DNA from: Cloeon dipterum
Taxonomy: Eukaryota; Arthropoda; Insecta; Ephemeroptera; Baetidae
Length of the DNA stretch: 64,000 nt
Assembly: GCF_949628265.1 (NCBI RefSeq)
Contig: NC_088788.1
Coordinates: forward strand, 26,956,335 to 27,020,334
Reading direction: 5' to 3'
Shown here: one piece after another, positions 13,590 to 25,135 of the stretch
Layout: each line of letters begins with the position of its first letter
How positions within the stretch are numbered: the first letter of the stretch is position 1
The notes under the pieces: generated by a model
The model's input: the letters and a program-made list of their open reading frames with translations, nothing else
What the model was told of the DNA's origin: nothing
Databases searched by the model: none
Program-made: the position numbers and the translations under genes

Positions 13590-14048
13590 GGACGCTCGTC
13601 ACCTCAGCACCACACATAAATCCTCATTCACAATTTAAAAGGCTTAGCACGACCGCCTTTGACGCGGCGGGTATGCGGACGAGATTGGAAATTAAGAGTG
13701 CGATTGATTTTCATCAACTTCCTATCTAGGTTAGACTAATATCTGTATCAGACTCACTAAGTTATTCTGAACACTTCACTATCGTTTCGACGTTTAATTT
13801 ATTTTTTATTCTCTCCACACACGCGCGCTGCCAGTTTGTCCACTCGACGTGCAATTTTAGAAGTAATAGAGTTTGAAAGCAGATCGATTTCAGGTTTGCT
13901 TTCCAGAAATCTAGCCTTGTTTATAGACACGCAGTTTTAAGTTTATTTAGCGTTCAGTATTTGCCAGTGAATTGGGAATTAATATGTAAGGATGTACTTA
14001 AGACAACATTAGCGACTCCCGTTTTAGCACGCACACACACACACACAC

Positions 14049-14079
<31 letters not shown>

Positions 14080-14700
14080 TTCATACACTACTCGCAAATG
14101 TACACACAAATACCTCCACGATCTGCCACTCTCTCGATAGATTGATTGATTGTGTATGATTTCGCATTACGTGTAAATAATGAGAACAAAGTATAACAAT
14201 CAAAGAAGTGAAGCCCGCGACAAAACAGAGCGACGCGATACAATGTAATAGATGAAACTCGTGACTGTTTTTCGCGCACGTCCAAAGGCCAAATCGAGAA
14301 AATGAACATAATTGAGAGTACAATTCACTATAAAACTGATTAGTCTCTGGTGAGAGTTAAGAATTTTTATTGCGTAGACTAATATGATGAAAACGAGAGT
14401 TCCTGCCTCCGAATCGGCTGCTGGTTTGGCCCAATCGCTCTGCTCGGGATTTTACTTTGTTTCGTTTTGCAGAAAGTTTCGACTACAAAATTCTCTCTAA
14501 TTGTAAAATTACAATGTCTAAGTCTGTTCACACAGACTTTAAAATATGATTGGCACGGCTATTTTAAAAATATTCAACAACACAATGCTGTGCACTGCTT
14601 GCAAATGCTGTAGACGTTGTTTACTGTATGAAAAGAAGATGACAAGGGTAAAAAGCTTTGATCGCAGTATTTTTGTTTGAAAAATAAATCACAAGTCAAG
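13590..14700 (+). other. Long 3' UTR of the six-cysteine peptide gene
   Basis: After the stop at 13587-13589 no further exon is seen. The first clear polyadenylation signal on this strand is AATAAA at 14683-14688, which would give a 3' UTR of about 1.1 kb. It contains a CA microsatellite at 14028-14079. The signal fits, but the transcript end is inferred. Confidence 0.45.
14028..14079 (+). repeat. (AC)n microsatellite
   Basis: About 25 AC units with two CG interruptions. It lies inside the probable 3' UTR of the six-cysteine peptide gene, so length variation could change transcript structure. It is also a ready polymorphic marker. Confidence 0.95.
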
Positions 14701-15547
14701 TGAACTTTTGGTCTTTCCTTTGACTCCAACCACCACCACACCCAGTCTTAAACTCGAAATCCAAATCGTGAGGTCTAACGAGCTTTGCCGCGCAGTTCCG
14801 ATCAGAGGAAAGGTTTCACCCAATAAAAAAGGTCTGATGCGCAATTCACGCTACTGCGGCGGCCGTTTGAGCCCGCGTGCGCACCGACGGCCGCCTGCCT
14901 GCCTCACCCGCCGACCTTTGACCCGCAGGAAGTGCGTCATAGAAAGAAGGGTCAAGGGAGTCAGTCACACTCGGCCACCCGAATGAATCACACCCACTGT
15001 GCGCTGTGAAGACAAAAAAGCGAGGCTGTTAGGCGGATTCTGCTGAATTCGCCATCAAATTAAGACCGCCGCTGAGCGCAAAAGCCGATCGGGCTGGTCA
15101 TGACTTTCGTTGCATTATGCAAGAGCTGATTTGGGTTTATCCTTGTCGCCGTGGAATAAAAATCGCAGTTTCAATGGTCATGTATATATTTTTGAATGAT
15201 AACTAACAATACAGTTAAACGGAATGCGTGTTTTAAAAGCAGCAGTTAATATAGGGATTAGTAAAAGAGTTTGGTAGCATCACAGTGATTATAACAATAA
15301 AAGATAAAACTCAGATCTAAGATTAAAAAAGGAGCCATCCTCGTGAGGTTCTTTAGACATTTTTGGGAATGCTTTTGACTTGCCCTTCACTTCCTTGTCT
15401 GCTACTTTCTATTCAAGCGCGAAGAATATATTTTTACGCGACATGTAAATGCTATCAAAATATATAGAACCATCTAATTACCACTGCTTTCCAATATCCA
15501 GCGTAATATTTTGGCAATTTAAGAAATTATACAGGAAATCGCATCAC
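14701..15547. other. Convergent intergenic gap and 3' flank of CenB1A
   Basis: This is the space between two genes that converge. A GC-rich segment at about 14780-15080 contains a DR1-like element at 14912-14924. The rest is AT-rich and probably includes the CenB1A 3' UTR, for which I found no unambiguous reverse-strand AATAAA. No coding potential is visible. Confidence 0.5.
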
Positions 15548-18500
15548 TTAGCTTGCATCGTCTGTGCTTTCTGGAGGAGCGGAGACAAGGTCTCCATTGG
15601 TGTTGCGCTGCAGCCTTTCAGGATGGTTGTACGCCATGAGGGAGAAGTCGCGAACCACATCATTGAAAGTGTCATCACCACGCGAGCCGCTTTCAGACTC
15701 GCGAATCTGCTCATTCAGGGAAGCAAGTCGAAGTCTGAAATAAAGAGAACATGAATAAATTATTCAACTAAACCCAGCACACACAAGGGAAAACAACTTA
15801 TTTTAACAGCTCAGAGATAAATGCAAATAAACTATTATGAAAAAATTTCTACATGCAATTTAAAAGACCCTGATGATCATTCAGTCGGTTAAATTTACTT
15901 TATTCCATAATTATATATCATGTTAACAGCATGTAAATGGAAGAAAAAAATGTAAGCTTCAATTAGCAGACTACATGAAAGTTGTGGAAAATATCCAATG
16001 ATGCAACGTCAAAATTTCGGTAATTGCACCAAAACATAATTGGAAACAAAACTTACAGTGTAACTATATCAGCATTGGCTTTCTGGACAGCAATAGTCAC
16101 TGCTTCTTGCCCGTGAGCATCTTTGATATTTTGATCAGCATTGTGTTTCAGCATCAGCAGAACTTGGGCTGTGTGACCTGGAATTTGGTTAAATCGACAG
16201 TCAAACAACAGGTAGCAAAAAAGGTTGAGGTAACAAACCTAGCTCAACAGCCAGATGCAACGGTGTTTTCCCGTCCTGGTCCTGCACGTTGATTTTGGCC
16301 CCATTGACGATAAGGTATTCACATGCCATGACAGATCCCTAAAACATAATTGTTTTTCTTTAAGTTTCAAATTAAAATTCCACAGAATAATGAAGTGAAA
16401 TAGGTGAAATACAAATTTCAGAGTGCCAAAGAATTAATATTTTCTAAATTACAAAATTTCAAAATTTTGCAACCTCCATCATTAGAATTAAGATCAAAAC
16501 ATAATTATTGCTACCACATGAGCACACCGGATCTTTAGAGCTGTGACGAGTTAATGAGATAAGAGAAACAACATATATGGCCAATGTTTTGTAACCAAAA
16601 ACTCACACTGAGGACGGCCTGATGAATGGCGGTGCGCGCGTTGTCCTCGATGTTGATCCACAGTTTGTCTGCGCCCAGAGCCAATGCTTCGCACATTACA
16701 GGCAGGTTGTGGGCCTGCGCCGCCCTGTAGAGAAGTCGGTCAGGGTGTAGAGTGGAAATATCCTCCTCTAAGACAATATCATCGTCATCGTCGCCCGCAG
16801 TCGAGTCTTCGCCGCTGCTCAGGTCGATTGGCTCTTCCATGGCCAAGTTCTGCCTGTCCACTAGGCTCTGGCCAAAGAGCAGCACTTCGGTCTTTTCTGA
16901 AGGCTCAAAGTCGGCCTTCTCAATCGGCTCCGAGGAAGAGGGGGACGACGGGACCACTTCCTCGGTCGTAGGTCGCAATTTGACTGGTTTGCTTCGCGCC
17001 AGTTTTCGTGCACCGTCCAGGCTGCGAGGCCGACGACGCAGTTTACGCACGCTCCACTTCCGCACGGTTGGGTTGCCCTGCCGTGATCGAGTGTGCGTGT
17101 CCAGTTGTTTTACAAACAGTTTGTCCACGTATTTCGCCTTAATCCACGCCTCTCGAATTCCACTGAACAGATTATAGGTTTCTATTAAATCTCAAAACGA
17201 AAAAAGAGAGTTCCCAAATTCTGAAAAATGTATGTGGTATCAAATGATGTGAAATAAATAGGCTGTAGTGTGGCGGTTGATTAAAGATGTGGTAAATTTA
17301 GCTTATATTTTGTAATCATGAGTTCCAGCGGATTGTTCACAAAAACTGAAATGTCTCTTAGTTACTCCTAAATAAGATTTACTTTATTTAACTTTTGGAG
17401 AAACCAAATTGAATTGAATTGTAAATATATTCCTAACTCCTAAAAATTAAGTTTTTTTTTCACCAAAATATCAAGACTTTAACAAGTTTCCTTGTTTTAT
17501 TTTATTTTATATTTTCTTTTAATAAAATCTTAAGTTTAAAGGTCTAAGTTATCACAAATAATTTTCAGTATAAGTATTTTTATCACATTAATTCTTATAA
17601 CAGTTAGTTGAATATTATAAATAAAAAAAATAGACTCAGGCTCAGTTAACAACTCACCCTGAACAGTTTGGAGTTGCCCTCGTGTTCTCCTCTGGGACAT
17701 TTGCTTCATAAACCTTGTTGAAAATGGTATTGCCCAACTCGGCCATGACCTTTACAATTTCCGGCTCCCAATCATCCAAGGTCAGAGATCGAACTTTGCT
17801 GTAGTGAACGCCCAGGCTTCGATGCACCCCAGAGCAATCTTATACCATATTTTTGAAGATAAAGCTACTATTCACATAAATTTGTTACCTATGCACAGGG
17901 TGACGCCCAGGTTGATGCTGGCCCACTGCGGATTTGGGCTACCGCAGTCGCAACAAGCCGTATTGCCAGGAATTTTTGCAATGATTTCCCACATTCTGCA
18001 AAAATGAATAAAATGTTGCTTCAATTTTTTTTAAGGGAAGGATGAGGCTTACTTAAGTTTCTTAGGTTCGTCAGGGAGTGGTGGTCGCTGAGGTCGTGGC
18101 TTAGTTAATGGAGAATTGGTGTTGCTTGACTGTCCCAGAGGCTTCATTTCACCTTGAAGGGTTCTCTGGAAGGCGGCGCCAATACCCTGCTGCAGAGCAG
18201 ACACCCACGCTTGCAGCATTTCCTCACAGTCTGCTTGTAAAATATGACTCCTACACAGACGATTGAGGATCATATTTCATCCTTATATTACGTGGGGAAA
18301 AACTCACTTGTTCGGCGAAATAACCTCGAAACAAAATCGCCGCTCATTGTCTGGGACTTGTCGCACAGAGCATAGTCTAAGATCTTCCTCCATCACGGTA
18401 AAAGTGTCTTCACCTAGAATCGACCGCATAAATTTCTCTCAGAAATTTGAAACCGTCAGTGCCACAAAACCTGTTCTCTTCCTATAAACAAGCTGATTGT

Positions 18501-20081
18501 CATGGAGCCAAAACCAGCGGCGGTTCCAAGTTTTGAAGGCATTCGATGTTCTCTTGAATAAATATCCAGACATTCCTTCAGCAGGAATTTTCTCCTTGCC
18601 ACTGACCAACGCATGCATGTTGTTCATCTCCTTTTCAAGTTTGCCAGAGTCTGCTCTCATCCTTGTCACCTGATATGCAACAAAGTTGTAGTCATGTGGG
18701 ATATATAACTGTTTTTTCAATTCACATCCTCTCCCAGTTTCTTGAAGAATGGTTCCAAGTCTTCACAAAGGTCAGACCCTTGGTGGTAGTAAGTGCTGCA
18801 CGCCTGCATATAGGACAATAGCTGAAAAATGATAAATTTTTTTACAATTTGGTGTTCACGTGGGAAATTTAAGATGAATCAAGGACATTACCGAACTTCA
18901 TAGCGGTAGAAATTAATGATATGTCTTACTGTGCCAAGAATTTCGTGTTTTTTCCTGCTGTTGAGCAGACTGAGGCTCTGAATATAGTTGAGAGTCTCAT
19001 ACTGGAAGCCCGAGCGGATGGCACTCAACATGTTAATGCAGTCCTCTGCTTCTTGGAGTTTATTTTTGGAAGCTTGCGAGTTTCGAACCACGCAAGCGTC
19101 GTACTCGCTTGAGATCTTTTCAAAGTGATGCTTGGAGTCTTTGATTGATTTTATGTCCCTAGGTTGGAAAAAAATTATAGCTAAACCTTAGCACATTACA
19201 GCAATTTTGCGTAGTTTTACTTTTTAATTAAATCGTTCAAGCTCTTCAAAATTGTCCTGGAAGCCTGATCTAAGAGAATGGTGTGGAACTTATTCATTTC
19301 TTGCAGCGAGTGGATGATTTTGGTCACTGGAGTCACAATTTCTGTGTCTTGACCTTGACCAAAGTGGACACATAGCTCTCGCAGGCTGATAGCGAATTGA
19401 CTAAATATAGAGGCATGAGAGGAATTATTTTAGTTTTTTCTATGCTATGTACAATTTATATTAATACAATTCTTGATTTGAAAAAAAAAATACAATTTCC
19501 GCCGGATTACACATCATGCAAGTTCTTATGAGAAACCCACAAAAGTATGGGTGGCGAAAACTAAAAGTCGCGGCGAAAAAGTGCAATTTGTCCATTGATA
19601 TATGTAATTACAATTACGTAGATAAATATATTTTAATACCTTTGGTTGCCGACATACGTTTTCCCAGAGTCAACCATAGCACCACATGTTTTAAGAACCT
19701 TTAACACAACATGTGCACAGTTAGGCTCAATGCAGCATGAATAAACTGTAAATTTATACTTTGTCCAACTTCTGCTCCAAATTCTCGATGATCTTTTCCT
19801 GCTCTTCCAAGTCTGACCTAAAAATGAATATTACTGTGTCAACTAAAAATATCAACAGGGTCCTATTTTTGAAGGTTCAGCATGGTGATAACCCATGTTG
19901 CACCCTGCAAAACCCCTCAACAAGTCTAAGAAACGCTTAAGAATCAAACAGGATGTTTTGTTAGGCTTCGCTGATTCCAGCAGAGTCAGCAAAACAGGTT
20001 GTTTTCACGTTTTTTTAAAGGAGGTTACCTGAACTTGGGTGAATCCCTAAGGCACTCTTCAAAGTCAATGACGGGCCTCAT
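15548..20081 (-). CDS. CenB1A: CenB1A/ACAP-type Arf GAP (BAR-PH-ArfGAP-ankyrin)
   Basis: Complete 15-exon gene, 809 aa. Exons in transcription order: 20029-20081, 19760-19817, 19640-19698, 19221-19400, 18930-19158, 18726-18821, 18471-18669, 18308-18413, 18053-18250, 17889-17995, 17658-17838, 16607-17162, 16239-16338, 16057-16177, 15548-15734. The start [18 protein letters not shown] matches ACAP N-termini. A BAR domain spans about 1-235 and a PH domain 256-348 (GYLFKR, NRRWFWL, final W342). The ArfGAP zinc finger has C407, C410, C427 and C430, with arginine finger R435 in SGVHRSLG. A charged linker with an acidic run follows, then ankyrin repeats from about 630. The family stimulates GTP hydrolysis on Arf, mainly Arf6, at curved plasma and endosomal membranes, linking membrane traffic to actin. 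The second zinc knuckle reads CIDC, not the usual CIEC, a mild change. All catalytic elements are present. Confidence 0.95.
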
Positions 20082-21391
20082 GACGAATTTCGGCCGAGAA
20101 CACTCACATGCCGAGAATAAATCGGCGGGCGACAGTAAAAAAGTGACACATCGAGAACTAAACAGAAAACAACTGATCTCATCTACTGGTGTGCTTCTGG
20201 AATTGACCGCATTCCAGCAGTGGCGCTCGTAATTGATCTAAACTGTATAGATCAGAGCGCGGTTAAGGTTTCCAGCTTCCTGCACTTTCTTCCTAATCGC
20301 AAATTATAATATTTAATTTAGCACTTCATACTTAGTCATTATTGTAAGGAAACGGAAACTTTATCTGAATTGATAAGCCTCTGAAATATATTTATATGAA
20401 ACAAAAAAATTAGCTCAGAGTATAGGAAATTATGACAAGTATTTCAGGTATTTCCAGACAATTATTCTCCCCATTGGTTAAGAAAAGACAATGTTTTAAG
20501 CTTTAAACTTTTTTTAATATTTTCAGTACTCAACAATCCAACATAATACCATATAATAAGTTAGAGTTTCGCAGTCGGTACAAAAGAATTTAGGGAATCA
20601 AGATAAAAGAATGTGCTTTCGATAAAGTACTTCAAATCAAACTAATTAACATTATTGTATTAAAACAGCCACTAGAAGCAAGAAACAAAATTTTGGTAGG
20701 TTTGATTGTATTGCCAGAACAGCATGCACATTACAGGGGTATAAGAAGTACACTATTCAATGTTCTTGTGATGGATATGATGTGAGGAAGTGTGATTATA
20801 GGCTTGGTATGCATTTTTGCTTTTACCGGATTTTACAAAGTAAAAAAATGTTTCCATCGGTTGCACCTAGAATTACATATGGCGGCTGGCTCCAAATCTG
20901 TTAATAATTTGGCTCATACTTAGCTCTTATATACACAACGAGTTTTAGTTATTATTGCAAAAGCTGTTAAAATGTACACTTATTATCCTTCTATACAAAA
21001 GCGCCAATCAAACATATACATACAAATTAAAAGAGTTCATCAATAATCACAGACTTATGATGTCCATAAAGTTGTTATTACTTGGAAAATTTAAAGTATG
21101 GTTTCAGGCGCCTGGTTCGAAGGCAGCCAGACTTGATCATTCCCAGAACAAGTGACAGGAGCGTCCATTTTTATTCAGACGGAAGTTGCGTGGCGGCGAA
21201 GGAAACAATCAATAATAATTCAACATATTGGCGACTAGCGGTCGCGGAAAGAGCAGAACAGTGGTTTGGTACGTTAAAGGACTTGACAAGATTAGGGAAA
21301 GTCTTTTCACCCTCACACCATAGTAAACGATCGTCGACGTGATCACTCGCAAAGAGTTTCTCAAAGCAGGCCTGCGCGGCTGCATTCAGTG
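20082..21391. other. Spacer between CenB1A 5' end and LRRFIP 3' end
   Basis: Holds the CenB1A 5' UTR and promoter (probably about 20082-20300, no TATA box seen) and the LRRFIP 3' UTR. The middle, 20300-21100, is AT-rich with no supported gene. Confidence 0.6.
21170..21175 (-). other. Polyadenylation signal of LRRFIP
   Basis: AATAAA on the reverse strand, about 220 nt beyond the LRRFIP stop codon at 21392. It is the first canonical hexamer downstream of the stop that I saw. Confidence 0.5.
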
Positions 21392-24300
21392 TCAGAGGTC
21401 CTTCAGCAGCGCCGACTTTGCATTCTTGAGCTTGTCTAGTCTTCGCACCAAATGAGTGTTCTGAGTGTCTAGCTCTTCTACCCGTACTTGCGCCTCCCGA
21501 AGCTGAAAACATACCAACAATCAGACATGTGTTCAACTCAGTTTCAAATAGATTTTAAGCGGTTTTTTAGCAACATTGAATTAATCTGCATTTTCTTGTG
21601 TACAGCTGTTTTAATGCTGGTGTTTCAGTCGTTAGATTGGCTTGGTCTGCAAGTTCCGTTACTCAGACTAATTGATTATGCTAATTTATTGCACTGAAAA
21701 ATTATCTATTTCAGTGCAGCCACCATGGCTGGGATTTGTTAACACAGTCAATAATTTTATTATTCGTTATTCATTTTACAATATAGATCCTGTAAACCCT
21801 ACTGTAACTAATTTAATTAAAAACTGAAGAATAAAAATTAAAACGTAGTGTTTCTTTTAACATTTCCCAGTGTTACTTTGCCCTTATTCTAAAATTAAGG
21901 AAAAGCTTTAATGTAGGCATCAAATTTGAAATAAGCGTGTAAGAAAACGTGGCAACGTCATAGGTTGAAACTACCAGAGGCAGGGATTTGCATTTTTGAG
22001 TCAAATCCCTACACAGAAGCAAAGTTTAAAACATGCACTCATTAATCTAAGCCGGATGATATATATGCAAGAGACAAGAGGCGAGAAGTGGAGTTAGTTC
22101 ATTTCAACCAAAATGCGTTTAATTTTGCTTGTCGTGTCTAACTACCACTATCGCAGTGCCGCTGAAGGGTGCTCTGTTTGCCTGTTTACTTGCTTCTGCA
22201 GTTCCCAGTTGCTAGTCTCTAGGTTCTGAATTCGCTGTTGGGCATTTCTAACCTATTTTCAAGCACATATCACCATAATTCATTAGAGAAGTAAAAAAAG
22301 AGGAAGAAAAACAGATGCTGCCTGCCACCAGACATGCCTTCACCAAGAGAAGCGAATTCAAACTAATAGTGCTGTGCAAGGAGTTTCACAGGTGGATTTG
22401 ACATAAAAATGGTAATATATGGAATAAGAATGGACATTCTGGTAGACGCTGGACTGGACTGCTTCTTACCTCTCGCTGCAGTTTGCGCTTCTCTGTTTTC
22501 AGCTCTTCCTCGGCTTTTTCGGACGATTCAGCAGCAGTCTTGTAGCGCAGCACTTGGCTTTCAAGACGAGCAACCTGACAGGAAAAAGCCGGAAAGCATG
22601 GTTAGCACAAACACATTTTACAAAGAAAAGAGGACGGCGTCAAGCGAGTAGACTTTGAACTCGGAACCAAGCGAATTTGCCAACCGGAATGATTCCCACA
22701 TTTACGACAAAACCACCACCAGGCTACTTACATTGGCTTGCAGCGTTGATATATCTTGTTCAGCCTTTTGCAGCTTGAATTTGTAATCACCCAGTTGCTT
22801 TGAGGCTTCTCCTAAAGCAAGAATTATATTAATTAAGTGTTCGTAGCAACCTTGTTTTTTTATGCTTGTTGCATAGTTTTTATCTCAAGTTAGAACAATA
22901 AATAAACATAAGTTACATACTAGTAAACTTTAATTTCCAAATAAAATGTACGAAAGATTTTTGAAAGTTAATTTTTACTTACGGTTCAAGTCCATTTCAT
23001 CATCATTAGGTCCGTTCATGCTGAAAGAGGATCCAACAGAGCCCTTGAGGCTGCGGTTCCGTTCTTCCTCAAGCTCCAGCTTGAGATGCCGCACCTGGTC
23101 CTGCAATTCATCTCTCTCCTCCTTAAACTTGCGCAACCGCACGTCAAGGGAACCTTGGCCCGCCGAGTCCAGCAGCTGAGCGTTGTCGGCCGATACAAGG
23201 GCTTTTCTTTGCTTTGGAGGAGAGGGGCTCTTCTTGCTTTGCGTGCTTTCGCTGTCTTCATCCTCATCGCTGTCTTCCTCTTCGCTTGACGCAATGTCCT
23301 CACCAACAATGACTAGACCAGCCTCCTGAAATGCAATAAGATTGTTAGACGCTATTTCAAAACAAAAATTCAAATTTTAAATAAAAAGTAGGACAATTCG
23401 GATAACGTAATTTATTTTTATAACATATAAAGACAAAATATAGTATGATTGTCTGTTACCTGTATTAACCTATCTCGTTCTTCTAACAGAGATTTATACA
23501 TGTCCCTCTCTTCAATCACTTTATCCGACTCCCGTTTTAGTTGGCTGTATTCTTTACATTTGTCCCTATGTTCTTTCTGCGTAAAAAATCATTATTTTTT
23601 AGCAACCTAGCACATCTTGAACCTTTCATAGACTTACTTGTAAAAGAAAATGCGACTCTTCTAACTGTTCGATCTGATCTTTCAGCAGTTCCACTTGATA
23701 TGCAAAAGAAGCCTTTTCGTTGTCCAATTGAGCATTGTGGAACATCGCTTTTTTAAACTTTTCGTCCAAATCCTTCATCTCTTGCTGCGCAGACACACAC
23801 ACAAGGGTAAGAAAATGACCAAAAATGTCGGATTCAGAGACTCACCCTCATGTCCCTTAAATTAACCCCTCCGTCCTCCATTGAGTCTTCCGAGGACCGT
23901 CTGCTTGACTGGTAATTTGATGGCTGGGCGGACAAAAGATTCCTTGGACTGTTGACGGCGACCCGCGACCGCACAGGTGTTTCTGCTCAAAAAGTTTGAA
24001 CAACTGTGCTAAAATTCCACAGTTCAAAGTCTTACCTAGCTTTTGCTGCTTGGTTTCGGCTGGCGAAAGCACATTGTCTGGGGGCTGCTCCGACTCCTTT
24101 TGCTGTCTTTCCAGCTCCCGTATTCGGATTTCTCGCGCTTCAGCCCTCGCCTGCCGCCTTGCAGCTAGCCTGGCTTCGGCCTGGAATGAGTAACAACACA
24201 TACAGGTTTAGTTTTACCGGCTTAAAAGGCGCTGCAGATACTAATGATGAGATAAGCAGAGGCAATTAATCGTGTCATTGGTGCAACTATAAAATTAAGC

Positions 24301-24949
24301 CTAGGAGAGCAAAGTTACGGAGCGAAATTTTCAATTTTGTTATATTCCCTCTATTAGTGACGACGTAAATTATTTAATTATATAGTTTTAAAATCTTTAA
24401 TTCTATACAATTATATTGAATGATATAAAGGTCTGAGGAAATTTCGTAGCAATAACTCGAATAAATTGATCATTTTTGAGTCAATTAATAAGTCCCACAT
24501 GATTAAATCGACTTGACCGACGTGATTTGTTCCAAAACACATTCCAGTGTTTGGTATTTGTAGTAATCATTATGGCACTCATTTTACAGGAAAAAAACAG
24601 CCGATCAAAAGCGAGTCGCAAGCCGGGAAACGCTCAGCCACAGACTCACTTCAGTGGCGATTTTGCCGAGACTATCGACCACAAAATTGTCGTCGTCGTC
24701 TTGCTGCTGCTCAAGGGGCTGCTGGTCTTGGTCGGCGTCGTTGCCATTGCACAGGGGGCTGTCTGGCTTGTCTGGCCTGTCGCTGAACACCTCCTCGTAC
24801 TCGCTGCTTAGGGGATCGACCGGCGAAACGCTACCGTGGGTGAGGCTTTCCCTCGCGTCCGTCCACTCCATGCCCGTGTCGCTGCCTGCGTCCGAGCTCA
24901 CTACCGAGCCGCCGAACTCGTCGGCGGCCGAACACTCCACATCCATCAT
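21392..24949 (-). CDS. LRRFIP2: LRRFIP (Flightless-interacting coiled-coil protein), form A
   Basis: Ten exons, 515 aa: 24650-24949, 24036-24180, 23846-23982, 23638-23784, 23460-23576, 22983-23325, 22732-22811, 22470-22574, 22190-22252, 21392-21502. Exon 2 encodes the family signature [21 protein letters not shown] Ser-rich RRSSEDS segment follows, then long coiled coils ([20 protein letters not shown]), the [10 protein letters not shown] motif, an acidic Ser/Glu stretch with SPSPPK, and a C-terminal [19 protein letters not shown] typical of LRRFIP1/2. Vertebrate family members bind the leucine-rich repeats of Flightless-I and act in MyD88/Toll or Wnt signalling and actin regulation; the role here is inferred. 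Form A starts at the first ATG in its frame (24947-24949), since a stop lies upstream without another ATG. Its first exon is acidic and Ser/Asp-rich and unlike the usual family N-terminus. Other first exons lie at 32429-32515 and possibly 31232-31408. Confidence 0.92.
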
Positions 24950-25099
24950 CGAAGAGGCATCCACCAAAGGGTTCTCACCGAATTTGATACACGCGAAACG
25001 AGAAGCAAACGAGTCGCGTCAACGCCGGCAATAAACTAACTGGCTATGGCTAACCAACAAACAAGAGGGAGGAGGGGAAACGGCACTCGCTGCTATCAC

Positions 25100-25135
25100 C
25101 TGCGCGATTATTGCACTTTCGTATTATATAAGGGG
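25100..25135 (-). promoter_or_regulatory. TATA-like element upstream of LRRFIP exon A
   Basis: TTATATAATA on the reverse strand near 25123-25132 would place a start near 25100, giving a leader of about 150 nt before the form A ATG at 24949. The same bases read TATATAAGG on the forward strand, so direction is not certain. The flanks are GC-rich. Confidence 0.35.

Noticed and set aside
18900-18929. Extension of CenB1A exon 5 beyond the GTAAGA donor
   Set aside because: Reading through to the next GT at 18892 would put the following exon, [14 protein letters not shown], out of frame. The donor after GGCACA keeps the BAR domain in frame.
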